64,000 bases of DNA from Hybos culiciformis (Eukaryota; Arthropoda; Insecta; Diptera; Hybotidae): NCBI GenBank assembly GCA_964007475.1, contig OZ023273.1, positions 130,194,732 through 130,258,731 on the forward strand, given 5' to 3'. The translations under genes and the position numbers were made by a program. Shown piece after piece: positions 1 through 12,500 of this stretch. The notes beneath the pieces were generated by a model. The model was not told the DNA's origin and did no database searches. It saw only the letters and a program-made list of their open reading frames with translations. Numbering within the stretch: position 1 is the first letter of the stretch; the number at the start of each line of letters is the position of its first letter.

Positions 1-71
1 AAATAAAAAATCTAGGAAGGTATAAATAACTACATTTTGGAGTAAAAATAAATTTAACTAGAACCTGTACG

Positions 72-722
72 CAGGGTTGCCAAATGAAATTTGTTAAATT
101 ACCCAAAAAAAAATTAAAAATGCTCAAATTCGAGGTAAAATACTCAAAAAAAAATTTTTTGTCGAAAAATCTAAAAATTGAATTAATCCACAATTTTTCT
201 TCTGATTGTTGATTTTTATTGATAAAAAAAAAATTCTTTCGTATAAAAAATTATCTTACAGTAAGAATTACAGAATTGCATAGCTTGTTAACTTGTTTTA
301 TTTAATTGTTCTCTGTTGTTATTCTTTTTTTTCTTATTGTTAATTATTTAAATTAAGGTGCTTGTAGAGGCGTTGAATGTTTATTCATCAACTTGAGTAG
401 GCTAACTTAAGATTTACTCATATGAAGTGTTGTTACAGTGTTCTTCCTTCAACTTGAAAGTTGAATAAAAATTCAACCTGTCCTTTATGTCCGGTGTTTT
501 GTTTACATACAATCTACAGCAGTCTTAAAATGAAAAGGATAGAGAACGATCTCGAATAGAAAAACATCATAGAACGTTTACTTGAGAAAGTTAATTTCTT
601 AAGGATTTGTACTGAAATGACAGGAATGCTCAAAAATACTCAAGAAATAAAATACTCAAAAATTACTTGAACCCTCCAAAATACTCTCATTTTGAGTAAT
701 TACACACGATTCGGCAACCCTG
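72..722. mobile_element. hAT-type MITE, 651 bp
   Basis: Bounded by CAGGGTTGCC at 72 and its complement GGCAACCCTG ending at 722, and flanked by the identical 8-bp duplication CCTGTACG (64-71 and 723-730). The 8-bp duplication and CAGGGTTGCC terminus are typical of hAT elements. Subterminal copies of a TACTCAAAAA motif occur near both ends (around 140-150 and 630-660) on the + strand. No coding capacity, so non-autonomous. Confidence 0.9.
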
Positions 723-730
723 CCTGTACG

Positions 731-3700
731 ATAATTTGTTTTATTTTTGCTCTTTATAATATAAGTAACACATTTTTTTATTATACTCTCTTAAGAAGAC
801 AGTCGTCCTAATCAAAATCTAAATAAACACTTGTTCATTCTAATATGTCAATAATTATGTTTTATTTTTAGAAATATTTAGAATACTGTTGCGTACATTG
901 GTTATCGATAGAAAAATTGGTTGTGACTCAAAAAAAGTTTGTCCTGAAAGCGGACTAACGAATTAAATATAATATATTATACATAAATACATATGTATAA
1001 TGTGCATTTTGGTGAAACAATGTGAGTTACAGAAAAATTAAAATTAATCTATGTATTATTGAAATAATCATATTTAAATTTAAACTTTATTAAACTAGAC
1101 TAAGAAAATATCGTTTTATACAAATTTCCTATTTCAATATTAAAGTTAGAAAACAAAATAGATTTCAGAAAATTTTCTTGATGTCTAGGACATGGATGTA
1201 TACATTATGTGATCTCACTTGCAAAATACATTACTTGTGAAGTTGTGAAAGTTAAGTTTACGGTCTTGTAGGTTTCTTAGTACCAATAACGTTTTTGATT
1301 TTTTTTTTTTTTTTTTTTGTTCGTATATACTATATAACGTTCTTTGCTAAAATATTATTCTTTTATTAAATCCAATTATCTAGATTAGGTTTTTTCCAAG
1401 AATGTTACGCAGGTAAGGAATTTTATTTTTATTTAAATTTATTAATTTATTTCTTGGAATTTATTTGTATACCTATATACAATTTCTTTTTAATAAAAAT
1501 TAAATAATAAATATGATAAGAGAAATTTTATAAAATTTTAATTAACTCAATTTTGGTAAGAAATAAGTTTAATAAAAAAATTAGATGCTTTAAAATATTT
1601 TTCCAGTAGGTGGTAGATACTTTAATTTCTTGATTATTTTCGTATATATATATATATATATGTAATATATATATATATATTATATTATTATTGCGGAAAA
1701 TCAAATTATATAATCTTCCTTTTGATTTAATTTTGTTTGCATGGTATAATTATACTTTTCTTTTTGGGTTTAATTTTTAAATTAAGGAATAATGATAATA
1801 ATAATAATAATTATAAAAATATAAAAAAATACTATCAAAAACAGAAAACCAGAAACCATTATGTTTTCATTCTTTTGGTTTTCATTAAAATCAGTATTTT
1901 GTTTTCTTTGTTGTGATTTTCTATCTGATTGAGGGTAATTATAATTAAAAAAAAATAAGTTTTAGAATGAAAGTGACATTATTAATTTTTTTTTAATTAT
2001 TTAACATTTAAAGCTATTCTAAAAGAAAAAAAACTTTAATGCTAAGCACCTAAAAAATTATATTTATGTTTTTTTTTTAGATTCCTGGTGGCTGTCCTTC
2101 GTAGAGGGTAATAAAATTGGTATTCAAAAACCAATGCTTTTCAAATTACCTTACAGCTGGAAGTGAATCTTGATTTGTTTTCCATATTATATTATTTAAA
2201 TTGTATTAAAACCATAAAAAAACTATTAAATTATTTTATTATCTTTTTGATGAGTTTTATTCGAAATATTGAACAATTGTTGTTATTATACACTCACATC
2301 TGTTGCTTTTATTTTAATTTTGTGACGTGACTCAAGCTGGTGATTTTTATTTATTTTTTGGTTTATTTAACATTATATGTTACGTGCATGGAAAATAAAT
2401 ATCATAGTCCAATGTTAGTTAGCATAATTTTTTGGAGCAATACTGAGAGAGGAAACTGAGAGATTAATATGTAATCGGCGAACGATCGGTTATAAATTAT
2501 AGGGAGACCAACTTCTTAAAAATGAAAAACAATATATTAATTTTTTTTTTATCATTTCCAATATGTTGTAATTGTTCATATTTAGGATGTTTTACTGGAA
2601 TACTAAAAATACATGTTAGTATGTTTCTTTTCTTTCTATAATATATCAAATGTTCACTCACGTCTTACTACATTCGGACATTCCCTAGAATCGAAACTAA
2701 AGTAATTCCTTTACCCCACTACATACTTACAAATATTTAGCATACGAAAAATAAGAATTGTTATATTTTTATATGTCTAATTATCTAAAATAATAAGTAT
2801 GTTATTTATTTTTAAGTATAATACTAAAGAAAAGAGTTCTTTCCAATATCCAACAATATCATGATTTTTGACGAAATAGCTTTGCCTTATTGATAATTAT
2901 CGATTTTTCTTCAATTATCTTAAAAGAACAATTATTTAATTTTTGTGCTATATAAACTTCTAGACTATTTTAAACTTAAAATTTAAAATATACACATAGA
3001 ATGAAGGTGTACATTGGAAAATTATGAAAATGTACAGAAGAAAGAAAATAAATAAGTTTTTGTATTTTAATGTCTTATAATGTTGGGAAGAATGAATAAC
3101 AAAATTTTAGGGAAAACATTTTTTTTTATTGTTTCCATTATTTTTTAAGTTGGTTTTCTTTCCTTAAGTCGGAAAAGCTTTTTGAAGAAACTTGCAAGAA
3201 AAATATTTTAACAGAACAATATTATAAGGAATTGAAATTTATGTTCAGAATATGCAAAAATCAGAATTTTGAATTTTTCATTAAAATTTTTAATATTTTG
3301 TCGAATTTTTGAAAGAATAAAAATGTAACAGTTTGAAAAAAAAATACATAGGTACATACATTGATGTACATATATAAAAGAAAATCTATGTTATTGGGTT
3401 GAAAATTTAGGGTCCGTAATATAACTCATAAATGTACTTAGATCATCCGTCGATTTTTGTGAGTTATATGCAGTTTGATTCATTCGACTTGGATCCTTTT
3501 CAATATAGATAACTCATTTATCGTTGTGTAGTTTGAAAAAATATAACTTATCGGCCAGTTTTTCGTGTGACTTAAATCCTTTTTAAAACACATAGCTCAT
3601 CCGAAAAATCATATTTCCATACTTTCTTATCCCTCGCTTTGAATTGCGAAAAAGGAGGTTTTGATTCCTGAAGTCCCGTGGCACACGCTAAAATGCCTTT

Positions 3701-6700
3701 GCTTACGTAGTCTCGCGTTGCGGAATAAATGGTTTTAATCCTTTTTCGAAAATTATGTATTTAAAAATTGAAATTTTTCGTTGAAAGGACTTATGTGAAA
3801 GACATCGGCCAATTGCATCATGGATTTTTCTATAGTTTTCTTAATACAATTCATAAATCATAAACATTTTCATTTAAAATCTTCTTCCACTTAGATAATA
3901 ATTTGGACGTTATGATATTGTTATTGAAAAAATTATTTTAATTAAAAATTAATATAGTTAATGAAATAAGAACTAGAGCATAGTTTTTATTATTATAAGC
4001 TTTTATTATAAGTTTGATGTGTACTTTATTATTTTCCCATGATTATAATCCATACAGAGATGACGACAGAGCATATACTTTCCTAAATATTGAATATTTA
4101 AAAAAAAAAAATACAAATAGAAACAGCAGAAATTAAACATTTCATAATTTTATAATTTTTTTGAATGTGGTAACAATCCATAAATTTTGTTTCAAAAATA
4201 AATCCTAATTGGAAATATTTTATACCTTTTTAAAGTTATAAATAAAATCATGTTAGACAAATTTTTTCGTTCAACGTCCTACTGTTTCCAGTAAAACACT
4301 ATGATAAAAATTTTATTAAATACTTTTATTTCTATTATTACACAGAAGAAGATTATAAATTTTAGTTTTACTACGCGTATTTGAAAAAGTTAAATCTGTA
4401 TTAACATTTTTTTAAAGTAAGTTTGTAATTTTTTTTTTCTACAAAACTGTAGATTCTCAAATTAAATATGTTTCGAACATTTAAAAGCAAAATATTATTT
4501 TAAATATATAAATAATATCAGCGATTATGAGTTAATTAATATCAATTACTATGCTTTGCCGTAACTCGATTTCTTGATCATTATTCTTATTGTGCCCACA
4601 CAAATTTAACCTAAAATTTTATGAAACAGATATTTTTAGTAAATTATTTTAAATTACTTTTATATTCATTTGGATTTTGAAAATAAACCCACAGAATAAC
4701 CATTATAAAGATAAATTTTCAAGTTTTCATAAAAATAAAATTAGATTAATTCAAAAAATAAAGTATTCAAAGCAGGAACTTTCATTATTTAAAAATTATA
4801 TACTTTTTTATTTAAATTTTATTATAAAATTCTTGAGAAATTTTATTTTAGCTAAAAAAAGTATCTTAAGTCAAGGCATTTAAAATGTTTCAATCTTAAA
4901 TATCCAAATTTACCAATTATTTATAATGTTGTTATATCATATCTCAACAATTTTTTAATTTCTACTGCCTTTTTTTATGGTTCACTTTACTTCTGATAAC
5001 ACTAATGATACTGTGAATTGGTTTATAAATAAGTGACCTGTTTCTGAAACGTTGTTATTTGATGGAAACCCGTGTTGTCAGGCAATAGATGAGATCATTA
5101 TATACGTAAGTCAAGTCCTTTTTCCAATGTTTACTGGTCTATAGGTTGATTACTTGACTAATGCATCTTCATATTTACTTATTCACCTCTAATTATTACA
5201 AAAGTTTTATTTTCCTTAAAGATTAATTTAACACTAAATTATCAATTACATCACGTAGTTAGAAAGAACACTTGAACTCTTTTAAGCTTAAAATTACTTA
5301 ATAATATAATAGCAGAAGTTCAGAAAATAGAATTTTTTTTTTAACACTTTTGGCGGAAGAAAAACATTCATAAGATTGTCCCACCTACATTACAAATTAA
5401 TTTCGTTATTCGCCTTAATAAAAAATTAAATAAGTTTCATTTGGGAGTATATAGTACGATTTATTGTCTTTTTCTAACACAAAGAAAACATTATTTTAAC
5501 CAATATTTTATTTTTTATCTATACTTTTACTGAAAATTTTATTTTTTTAAATTATAATTCTACAATGGGTTTATGAATGAAAAATAATATAAAAAAAGAT
5601 AAAATTTGCAGCAAAATTTCACATTATTTATTCAAAAACGTAAAATACATAAAAATGAGTTGGACGTGATCTGCAAGTTTTCTCTATAGTCATCTTTTAA
5701 ATTATGCCAAATTATCAAATACATTTTTATTCATTTTGGGTAAAATGAAATTTATTTAAATTATTATTTTATTTTCATTTAAAAAAATGAATAAAAAAAA
5801 ATGTATCTATAATGCTTAAATGGGTATTGGATTACTGAAAGTTTCCAGATATTTTCCCCAGCTTGAAAAATGCTATTTGACAGTTTTAATTTTGATAAGA
5901 ATTGATTAATTATGGCTTGAATTGAATAGTATAATTAAAAATATTATGCTGGTTTTCATGAGAAACCAATTATTTATAGATATAAGTCCATAGTTGACAG
6001 AAGGCTATTAGGCCATAGTTGTTTTTGTTTAGTAAAGGACATATCAAATCAGCAATCGTTAAACACTAATAAATACACCTATCGAAATTTGAAAAGCACT
6101 TTCTTAGTTTCGTATTTTTAGTTCAAATTTACTATTTATCTATATACAATGATTTGTGTATATAGAAAAAAAAAAATTATCTATTTGAATATAAAATATA
6201 CTTTATTTTCTTTTTTTAACATACCAACATATTTTTTACATATAATTTTCTATGCTTCAAAAATTCTACGCTTTTTTTCATGTATTTACATATAAACAAT
6301 AAATACAAATTTATAAGATAAGCGCACTTTTTACTAACTGGAGTATGTAATTTTTTTTTTATTATTTATATGCGTGCAACTAATAATGATAATAATATGC
6401 ATAAATGTGAAATATGGAATTTATAATTTATATGTGACCATATTATGGCAAAGAACTTGAATTGGCTATTCAAATAGTCTGAGAAATTTTGATAATGATG
6501 TTTTATTACACACCGTAATCAATTTCTGTAATAATAAAATTAAAAATTAAATTTATTGTCAAAAAAGAAAATAGATTTTGTATTTTGGAAAGATAATCCT
6601 TTCTTAAAGAAACTTGATGAGAATCATGAATGAAATCCCATTGTGGTTATATGTTTGTACTTAAGTATACATACACGAAAGTAAAATAATGGCTTACACA

Positions 6701-7032
6701 CTGGATTACAATTAAGGCTCAATTCTCAAAGGTATTATTTCCTTTCTTTGGGATGATAAATTCTTTCATTCTTACCATAGATATTAAATTCTATGTAATA
6801 TTCATACTTGAATATATTAATAGTATAAGCATTCCTATATGCACATAGATAACGTATGAAATTACTTATAGTTATATTACTTCGAGAGTTTGATTGTATT
6901 TATGACTTGTACTGAAGTTTCATCAAAAGTTTGTTTGGAATAACTTATACTTATTAGATGAACATGTTAGACATTGCAATAATTTTATAATCCGTTTTAT
7001 TACCATATACATAAATTAAATTAGTAGTAGAT
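731..7032. other. Non-coding AT-rich stretch
   Basis: No ORF with protein character on either strand. Holds poly-T, the (TA)n at 1643 and a GATA/DRE-like TATCGATA at 903-910. About 3400-3830 is less AT-rich, with recurring ATAACTCAT / ATAGCTCAT words; this could be an old, decayed repeat but no boundaries were found. Confidence 0.6.
1643..1686. repeat. (TA)n microsatellite
   Basis: Alternating TA with one interruption (TGTAA) in the middle. Confidence 0.9.
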
Positions 7033-7034
7033 TA

Positions 7035-7210
7035 CAATACATGGTATGAAAATTTGTTATTCTTGCGAGTTGTGTATACACACAAACACGTAGACACGAG
7101 TCATATTTATATCACGAGACCGAAGGTCGAGTGATATAATATTGACGAGTGTCTATGTGTTTGTGTGTATACACAACGAGGTGTATAACAAATTTGATTA
7201 CCATGTATTG
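7035..7210. mobile_element. Hairpin MITE, 176 bp, TA-flanked
   Basis: Near-complete palindrome: arms 7035-7121 and 7125-7210 around GAA, in the centre ATCACGAGACCGAAGGTCGA. Termini CAATACATGGTA read inward from both ends with TA outside (7033-7034, 7211-7212). Each arm contains GTGTATACACACAAACAC. Few mismatches and one small indel. No ORF; mariner-type target suggested. Confidence 0.75.
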
Positions 7211-7360
7211 TATACTGCTTTAATGTGCATGGGAGAGGGAGTTGAAAACAATACATTTACAATGAAAAAAATAAACAAAAAAGTTCAAAATGAAGCAAGG
7301 AAATAAAATTTAATTAATACGGAAGTAAATTTATTTCTCGAAATGATTTCAAACCGGATG

Positions 7361-7523
7361 ATTTAAGATCAGCTAATTCCTAAAATATTAAAAAAAAATT
7401 AGTAATTTTTCCAAAAAAAATTATTCATTTTCTTTTTTGCAAAAAAAAAAATCGAATAATTTTTTTTTAGAAAAATTACTAATTTTTTTTTTATTATTTT
7501 AGGAACTAATGGTCTTCTTAAAT
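7361..7523. repeat. AT-rich inverted repeat
   Basis: Arms of about 70 bp: ATTTAAGATCAGCTAATTCC on the left pairs with GGAACTAATGGTCTTCTTAA on the right, enclosing AATTAGTAATTTTT and its complement. A second, purely A/T palindrome follows (about 7524-7620). Possibly one decayed hairpin transposon. Confidence 0.6.
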
Positions 7524-8019
7524 TTTATTTAATTTTATTTTTAATTATTAAAAAAAAAAATAATAATTTTATAATTTTTTTTTTTTTATAATTAAAAATA
7601 AAATCAAATAATAATTATATAATTATAATTTATATTTACAATAAATAATCTCCTTGTTGCTGCCATTTTCCTCGTTTGTTGATAAAAGAAAAAAAAAATC
7701 TTACTTGACATTTGACAATTGACAGCAAACTTTATAATGACAACAAAGATATTTTCAGGGTTACCATTGTTCTATTTTTATTCATTTTGTTTTTTTGAAT
7801 AAAAATAAGTGCAATTTTTGTAGTGTGGTTTAAATTTTTGTACTAAAATCCAACCACACTCGTTTAAAAATTTAGTAGTAGAGGTTCGAAGATCCTATAA
7901 AAATAGTAGATTGAAACACATGTTAAGAAAATTCATCGACTGATCGACTGGCCGCTTTTTAGAAAAAAAAAAAAATAGCCGCGTATTTTTTTATTGGTTC
8001 TTTTTTTTTTTTTTTGTTT

Positions 8020-8065
8020 GCTCAGAGGGAAAATATAGATTAGCTCAGAGGGAAAATATAGATTT
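8020..8065. repeat. 23-bp tandem duplication
   Basis: GCTCAGAGGGAAAATATAGA with a TTA tail occurs twice head to tail, at 8020 and 8043, without mismatches through ATAGATT. Confidence 0.85.
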
Positions 8066-8220
8066 TTAGCATTATAAACTAAGCTTTGTTTGACATTGAT
8101 ATGATGCATGTGAGAGGTATACATTTGCAATTTTATTTTTTTTTGTATTTGTCTGTATTGAAATATTGTGAGTGTGAGTGATATTATTTTTGTTTATAGT
8201 ATTACGCAGTTCAAAAAGAA

Positions 8221-8368
8221 GAATGTAAATACAATATAGAGCAATGTAAATACAATTTACATCACAGGGAAATGTAAATACAATTTACATTCCTCTATAA
8301 TTGCATGTGTATTGATGCATGTAATGGACCATTTACCGAGCTAAATTTCCGAATGTAAATACAACTTA
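8221..8368. repeat. Cluster of AATGTAAATACAA repeats
   Basis: AATGTAAATACAA recurs at about 8222, 8243, 8271 and 8353. Two copies extend to AATGTAAATACAATTTACAT, which is itself palindromic. Spacers differ in length and sequence. Confidence 0.7.
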
Positions 8369-9533
8369 CCGAAGCCATGCGCATTAAAGTAAATTCTTTA
8401 AAATTAAACAAAAACAATTTAAATTTATTGCAAATATTCGCAAACATCTTGTTGAGTTGTTTTTAAAATAAATTTAAATTAATAATGTATAAGTTTAGCG
8501 AAAAAGTATGTAATTATTTAGTATTTGACCTTGCTCAATTTTAAATTGATTTTATACTTTCGCTTAAACATAATTTCTTTTCACAATATTTTCCGGTTTT
8601 TATTTTTTATTTATTTTTTGTTTTGCACAAGACGTGTGGTTTTTTAACAAAAGTTTAGTGACATTTAGTTCATAATGTTTTTACGCTAGATGTACATTAT
8701 GTTTATCTATATATAAGAATAATAAAATAAAAAAAAATGTATGCGTATAATGAAATATTTATAGCGGAAGATAATAAAAATTTCTTAAATTTTATATATT
8801 TTTTTTTATGATTAATGTTGCTGCCTCATGTTGTTTTGTTCATTTCTTCTGTATCTTCTTTAGCAAAAATATCATTATAATAATGTTATATTATAAATAT
8901 TATATTGTTCCAATGAAACATAAAAATTATGATTTCATTTAGTAATATAATGAGCTGTAAAAAGTTAATTAAGAAAATTGAAAATATCAAGATCAAGCTG
9001 TAAGGGTAATTTTGATTTTGATTTACCGCGCTGGAAAGAAATTATATATTTTTTTAATATGATAATATTACGACATAATATGATTTAATCAATATCAATA
9101 TTATTTATTGTGCTAAATATATATAAGTAATTATTTGTCATCTCTTTAAAAAAATATTTACATATTGAATTTGGTGTACGAAACTATTTCCCCTTGGATA
9201 TTATTATAAAATGACAAATAATAATGTCCTTTTTTAGAAAGCTCGAGGTGGACAGGTTATTTTATATAAATTTTATGAAAAAATGTTAAAATGAAAACTC
9301 TTTAGAATCTAATTGGAAAATAAAGCATATATATTTTTTATTATTATTATTTGGAGAATTTCCAATTTTATCTTTATAGATCACAATATAGATACATATG
9401 TAAGTGAAAAGTGGTGGCTAGAATGTCAATGACATTATTTTTATGGGCTGTATGAAATGTTCTTATGAAAAGCAAAATGAAAATATATGTATGCATAATT
9501 CCTGTTCTAGTTACACATAGTTTGAGTGAGAAA

Positions 9534-9595
<62 letters not shown>

Positions 9596-12500
9596 TATAT
9601 TAGATTTATATACAAAATTTTCATATTTCATTGGGATTGAATTGCCTTGATCTGAAAACCACTTTTAATATTGGCAAGAACATATTTTTGGGTTTTATGT
9701 ATTTTAAAATATATTTTAAATTTTCGAAATACATAATTACGTAACTTCATATACACTTTCATTTTAATTTCTTTTACATTTATATATAGTTTAAACATAA
9801 TTATTAAATATTATAATTTTAGATCATGCCAAAGCTACGAAATTTTTCCAAGTATGGAGCCGGAGTTAAGATTTTTTTTTTCAAATAGCCAAGTTAGTGT
9901 TCTTGCAGTATATGCAATAAACAAAATCGATGCTTATGGAGTCTATGAACGTCTTTCTCTAGCTGATTCAGATTCTTTATAATACAAACAAAATTTCTGT
10001 AACAATATTTAAATTCTGACAAATAAAACTTAATATTTATAGAAACTAAGAGTAATAATGATTAGATAATGATTAGATTTAACATCAGTGATAAATCAAA
10101 GTCATCGTAAAATTTATCTATGCTGTGTTAATATTATTTGTTTGGAATTAAATGATATAGATTTCGAGGTTATAGAGAACTATAGTATATATGGTTTAAT
10201 TTTATGCTCTACTGATTATAACTTACTTATTAACCGATAAGATATAGTGTCAATGTTACACATAAAATAACACAGACAAGTAGTTACATTACAGTAATTT
10301 TAATTTTAAATTACTGGCTGCATATTCCAATATTTACATACATACATGCAAATGCAGATTATAAACCTAATTAAAATAATTTTCGTATTTGGTTAAAAAA
10401 AAATAGATAATTTTTTTTATTAATTCTAATTGGGATTTTGTAGTAAACATCATTTTATCTCAACATAAAATATTTTGAATGCAATTGCAGCTCCTCTTCG
10501 AATTTTATATAGTGGTTAATAATAATATAACAAATAAAAGTTTAATAAGTAAATCAATGACTACCAAAATTTGTAAAATGTTGTAAAAAAAAAGGTCAAC
10601 AAATTAAATTTTCCTTCTAAAATTTCAAACCTGTTATTTGTACTATTAATTTTTACACTGAGCCAATTTGAATTATTATTAATATATGTATTTTCTTGAA
10701 GATAGAATTTTCCCTGCTTTATTTTTGAATCTGAATCAAATTATCACATCATTCTGAGTTGAAGAAGCAAAAATATATTTCTTGCTAGGTTGGTAATCAT
10801 CAGTTTGACCATTGACCCCAACAAATTGATTTTTTGACAATAGTTCTTGATCAAAGTATATTTGTTTTGTATTACGTTAAAATGAGTAAAAATAACATGT
10901 AGGATAGGTAGTTACATAAAAAAATATTTAAACTTATGATGTCACCAACGAATTATTCCTTGTGGCGTGGGTGCATGGTATATTACAAGATCGGTACAGA
11001 AAACATAATTTTTAATTCAGGGCAACTTCGTAATTATGGTTACATTTATTAAAGAGTTAAAAGCTAATTTATGTAGGTAACCCATAATAAATATTTACGA
11101 GATATATTGTAAAATTCTATTTTAAAATTTAAGTTCATGCAAGTGTAAGTAATATGATTTGTAAATAAGTTCATGCAAAATATTTAGTGTGTAATATTGC
11201 TATAGTAATGTTATTATAGTATAAAGAACAATATATAACATATATATACATATAAGTACCTTTAATAAATTTATCAATAACGATAATAACTATTGTAATA
11301 AATTTTTAATTATGACAATATTTTATGCTGAGTTTTTGTGGTTTGAGTTAAGTAGATAATACATAATACATATTGTGAACTCATATCAGTAAAAATATTG
11401 TATAATTTTACAAAACTTTAGCTTAATAATAATGTGCGGTCAAATTTAGTTTCATTTGAAAATGTATAATATGTATAATGCTGGTTATAATTTTAATAAA
11501 TAATTAGAAATTCACACTTCCGGTTCACAGATCAATTATTCGGAATTTGGAAAATATAAACATAATGAACAAGAAGTTCACGCCTTTATTAAAAAAAGAC
11601 ATTTGTATAAGAAAATTATAGAAAGTAATATTAAAATAAGAAATAATATTGGTATATTCAAATGTCACAATCAATTCAGATGTGGTTTTAAGAATTCCAG
11701 TTAAAAGCAATTAAAAGTTAGACATTGAGTAGGTTAATTAAATCACATAGTTTATGTAAGAATATGTGGAAAATAATTAAAGCACAAATAAAAAAAAGGG
11801 GTCATGTTGCCTTGACATTTTTAATTAGTAAAAATATTATACAGGTATACATATTTTAATAATAGAAAATTATGTATGTTTGAACATAAAAATTTCCATA
11901 AAAAAAATATTTGCGCTAATGAAAATATTTGGTCAATTAAGTATTTAAAGTGTTAACTAAACAACTTTAAATATTAATATAAACAATTTTATTAATTTTA
12001 TTAAATTTATAGATTCCCGCATAACTATGCATCTAAAATAATTATAAAAATATAAAATTAAAGGAATAAATTTTATTTTGGCCAAATTAAAACCTCAACA
12101 TCAACAAAAATCTCTAATAGTTGTTGCAGGAAAATAATAGGCATCTTTTACACATATTATATTTATTAGCAATTTATCACTAAAAATTTCTTAAAAACCA
12201 GACGGACCGTCATACATTCACAACATCTAATTCATACATATTTTTATAGATTAATTTATTGCCCAGAACATGAGAACAATCTTGTAAATTGAATTTTTAT
12301 ATATTTGATGAAAGTTCAGAAAAATTTAAAGAATTATTTTTAAGATTTTATCAATTGGATTTTTTTGAAAGATTTATTATAGAAAGTACAAAGCACTGTC
12401 TCGTAACTCTCCGTACAGGGCGCTTTTTTAGCTTTTCGATTTTTCAACCACTTCAAATCCTTGCCCACAACGGAGCTAAAATCTTTGGATCATAATTTGA

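Noticed and set aside
7878..7896. T-arm-like GAGGTTCGAAGATCC as part of a tRNA
   Set aside because: The loop does not fit TTCRANY, and no D-arm or acceptor stem can be paired around it.
8221..8368. CRISPR-like array
   Set aside because: Repeats are short, A/T-rich and irregularly spaced, in a eukaryotic genome; no cas genes.
9374..9650. Open frames on both strands across the TA tract
   Set aside because: They encode only Tyr-Ile repeats from the (TA)n microsatellite.
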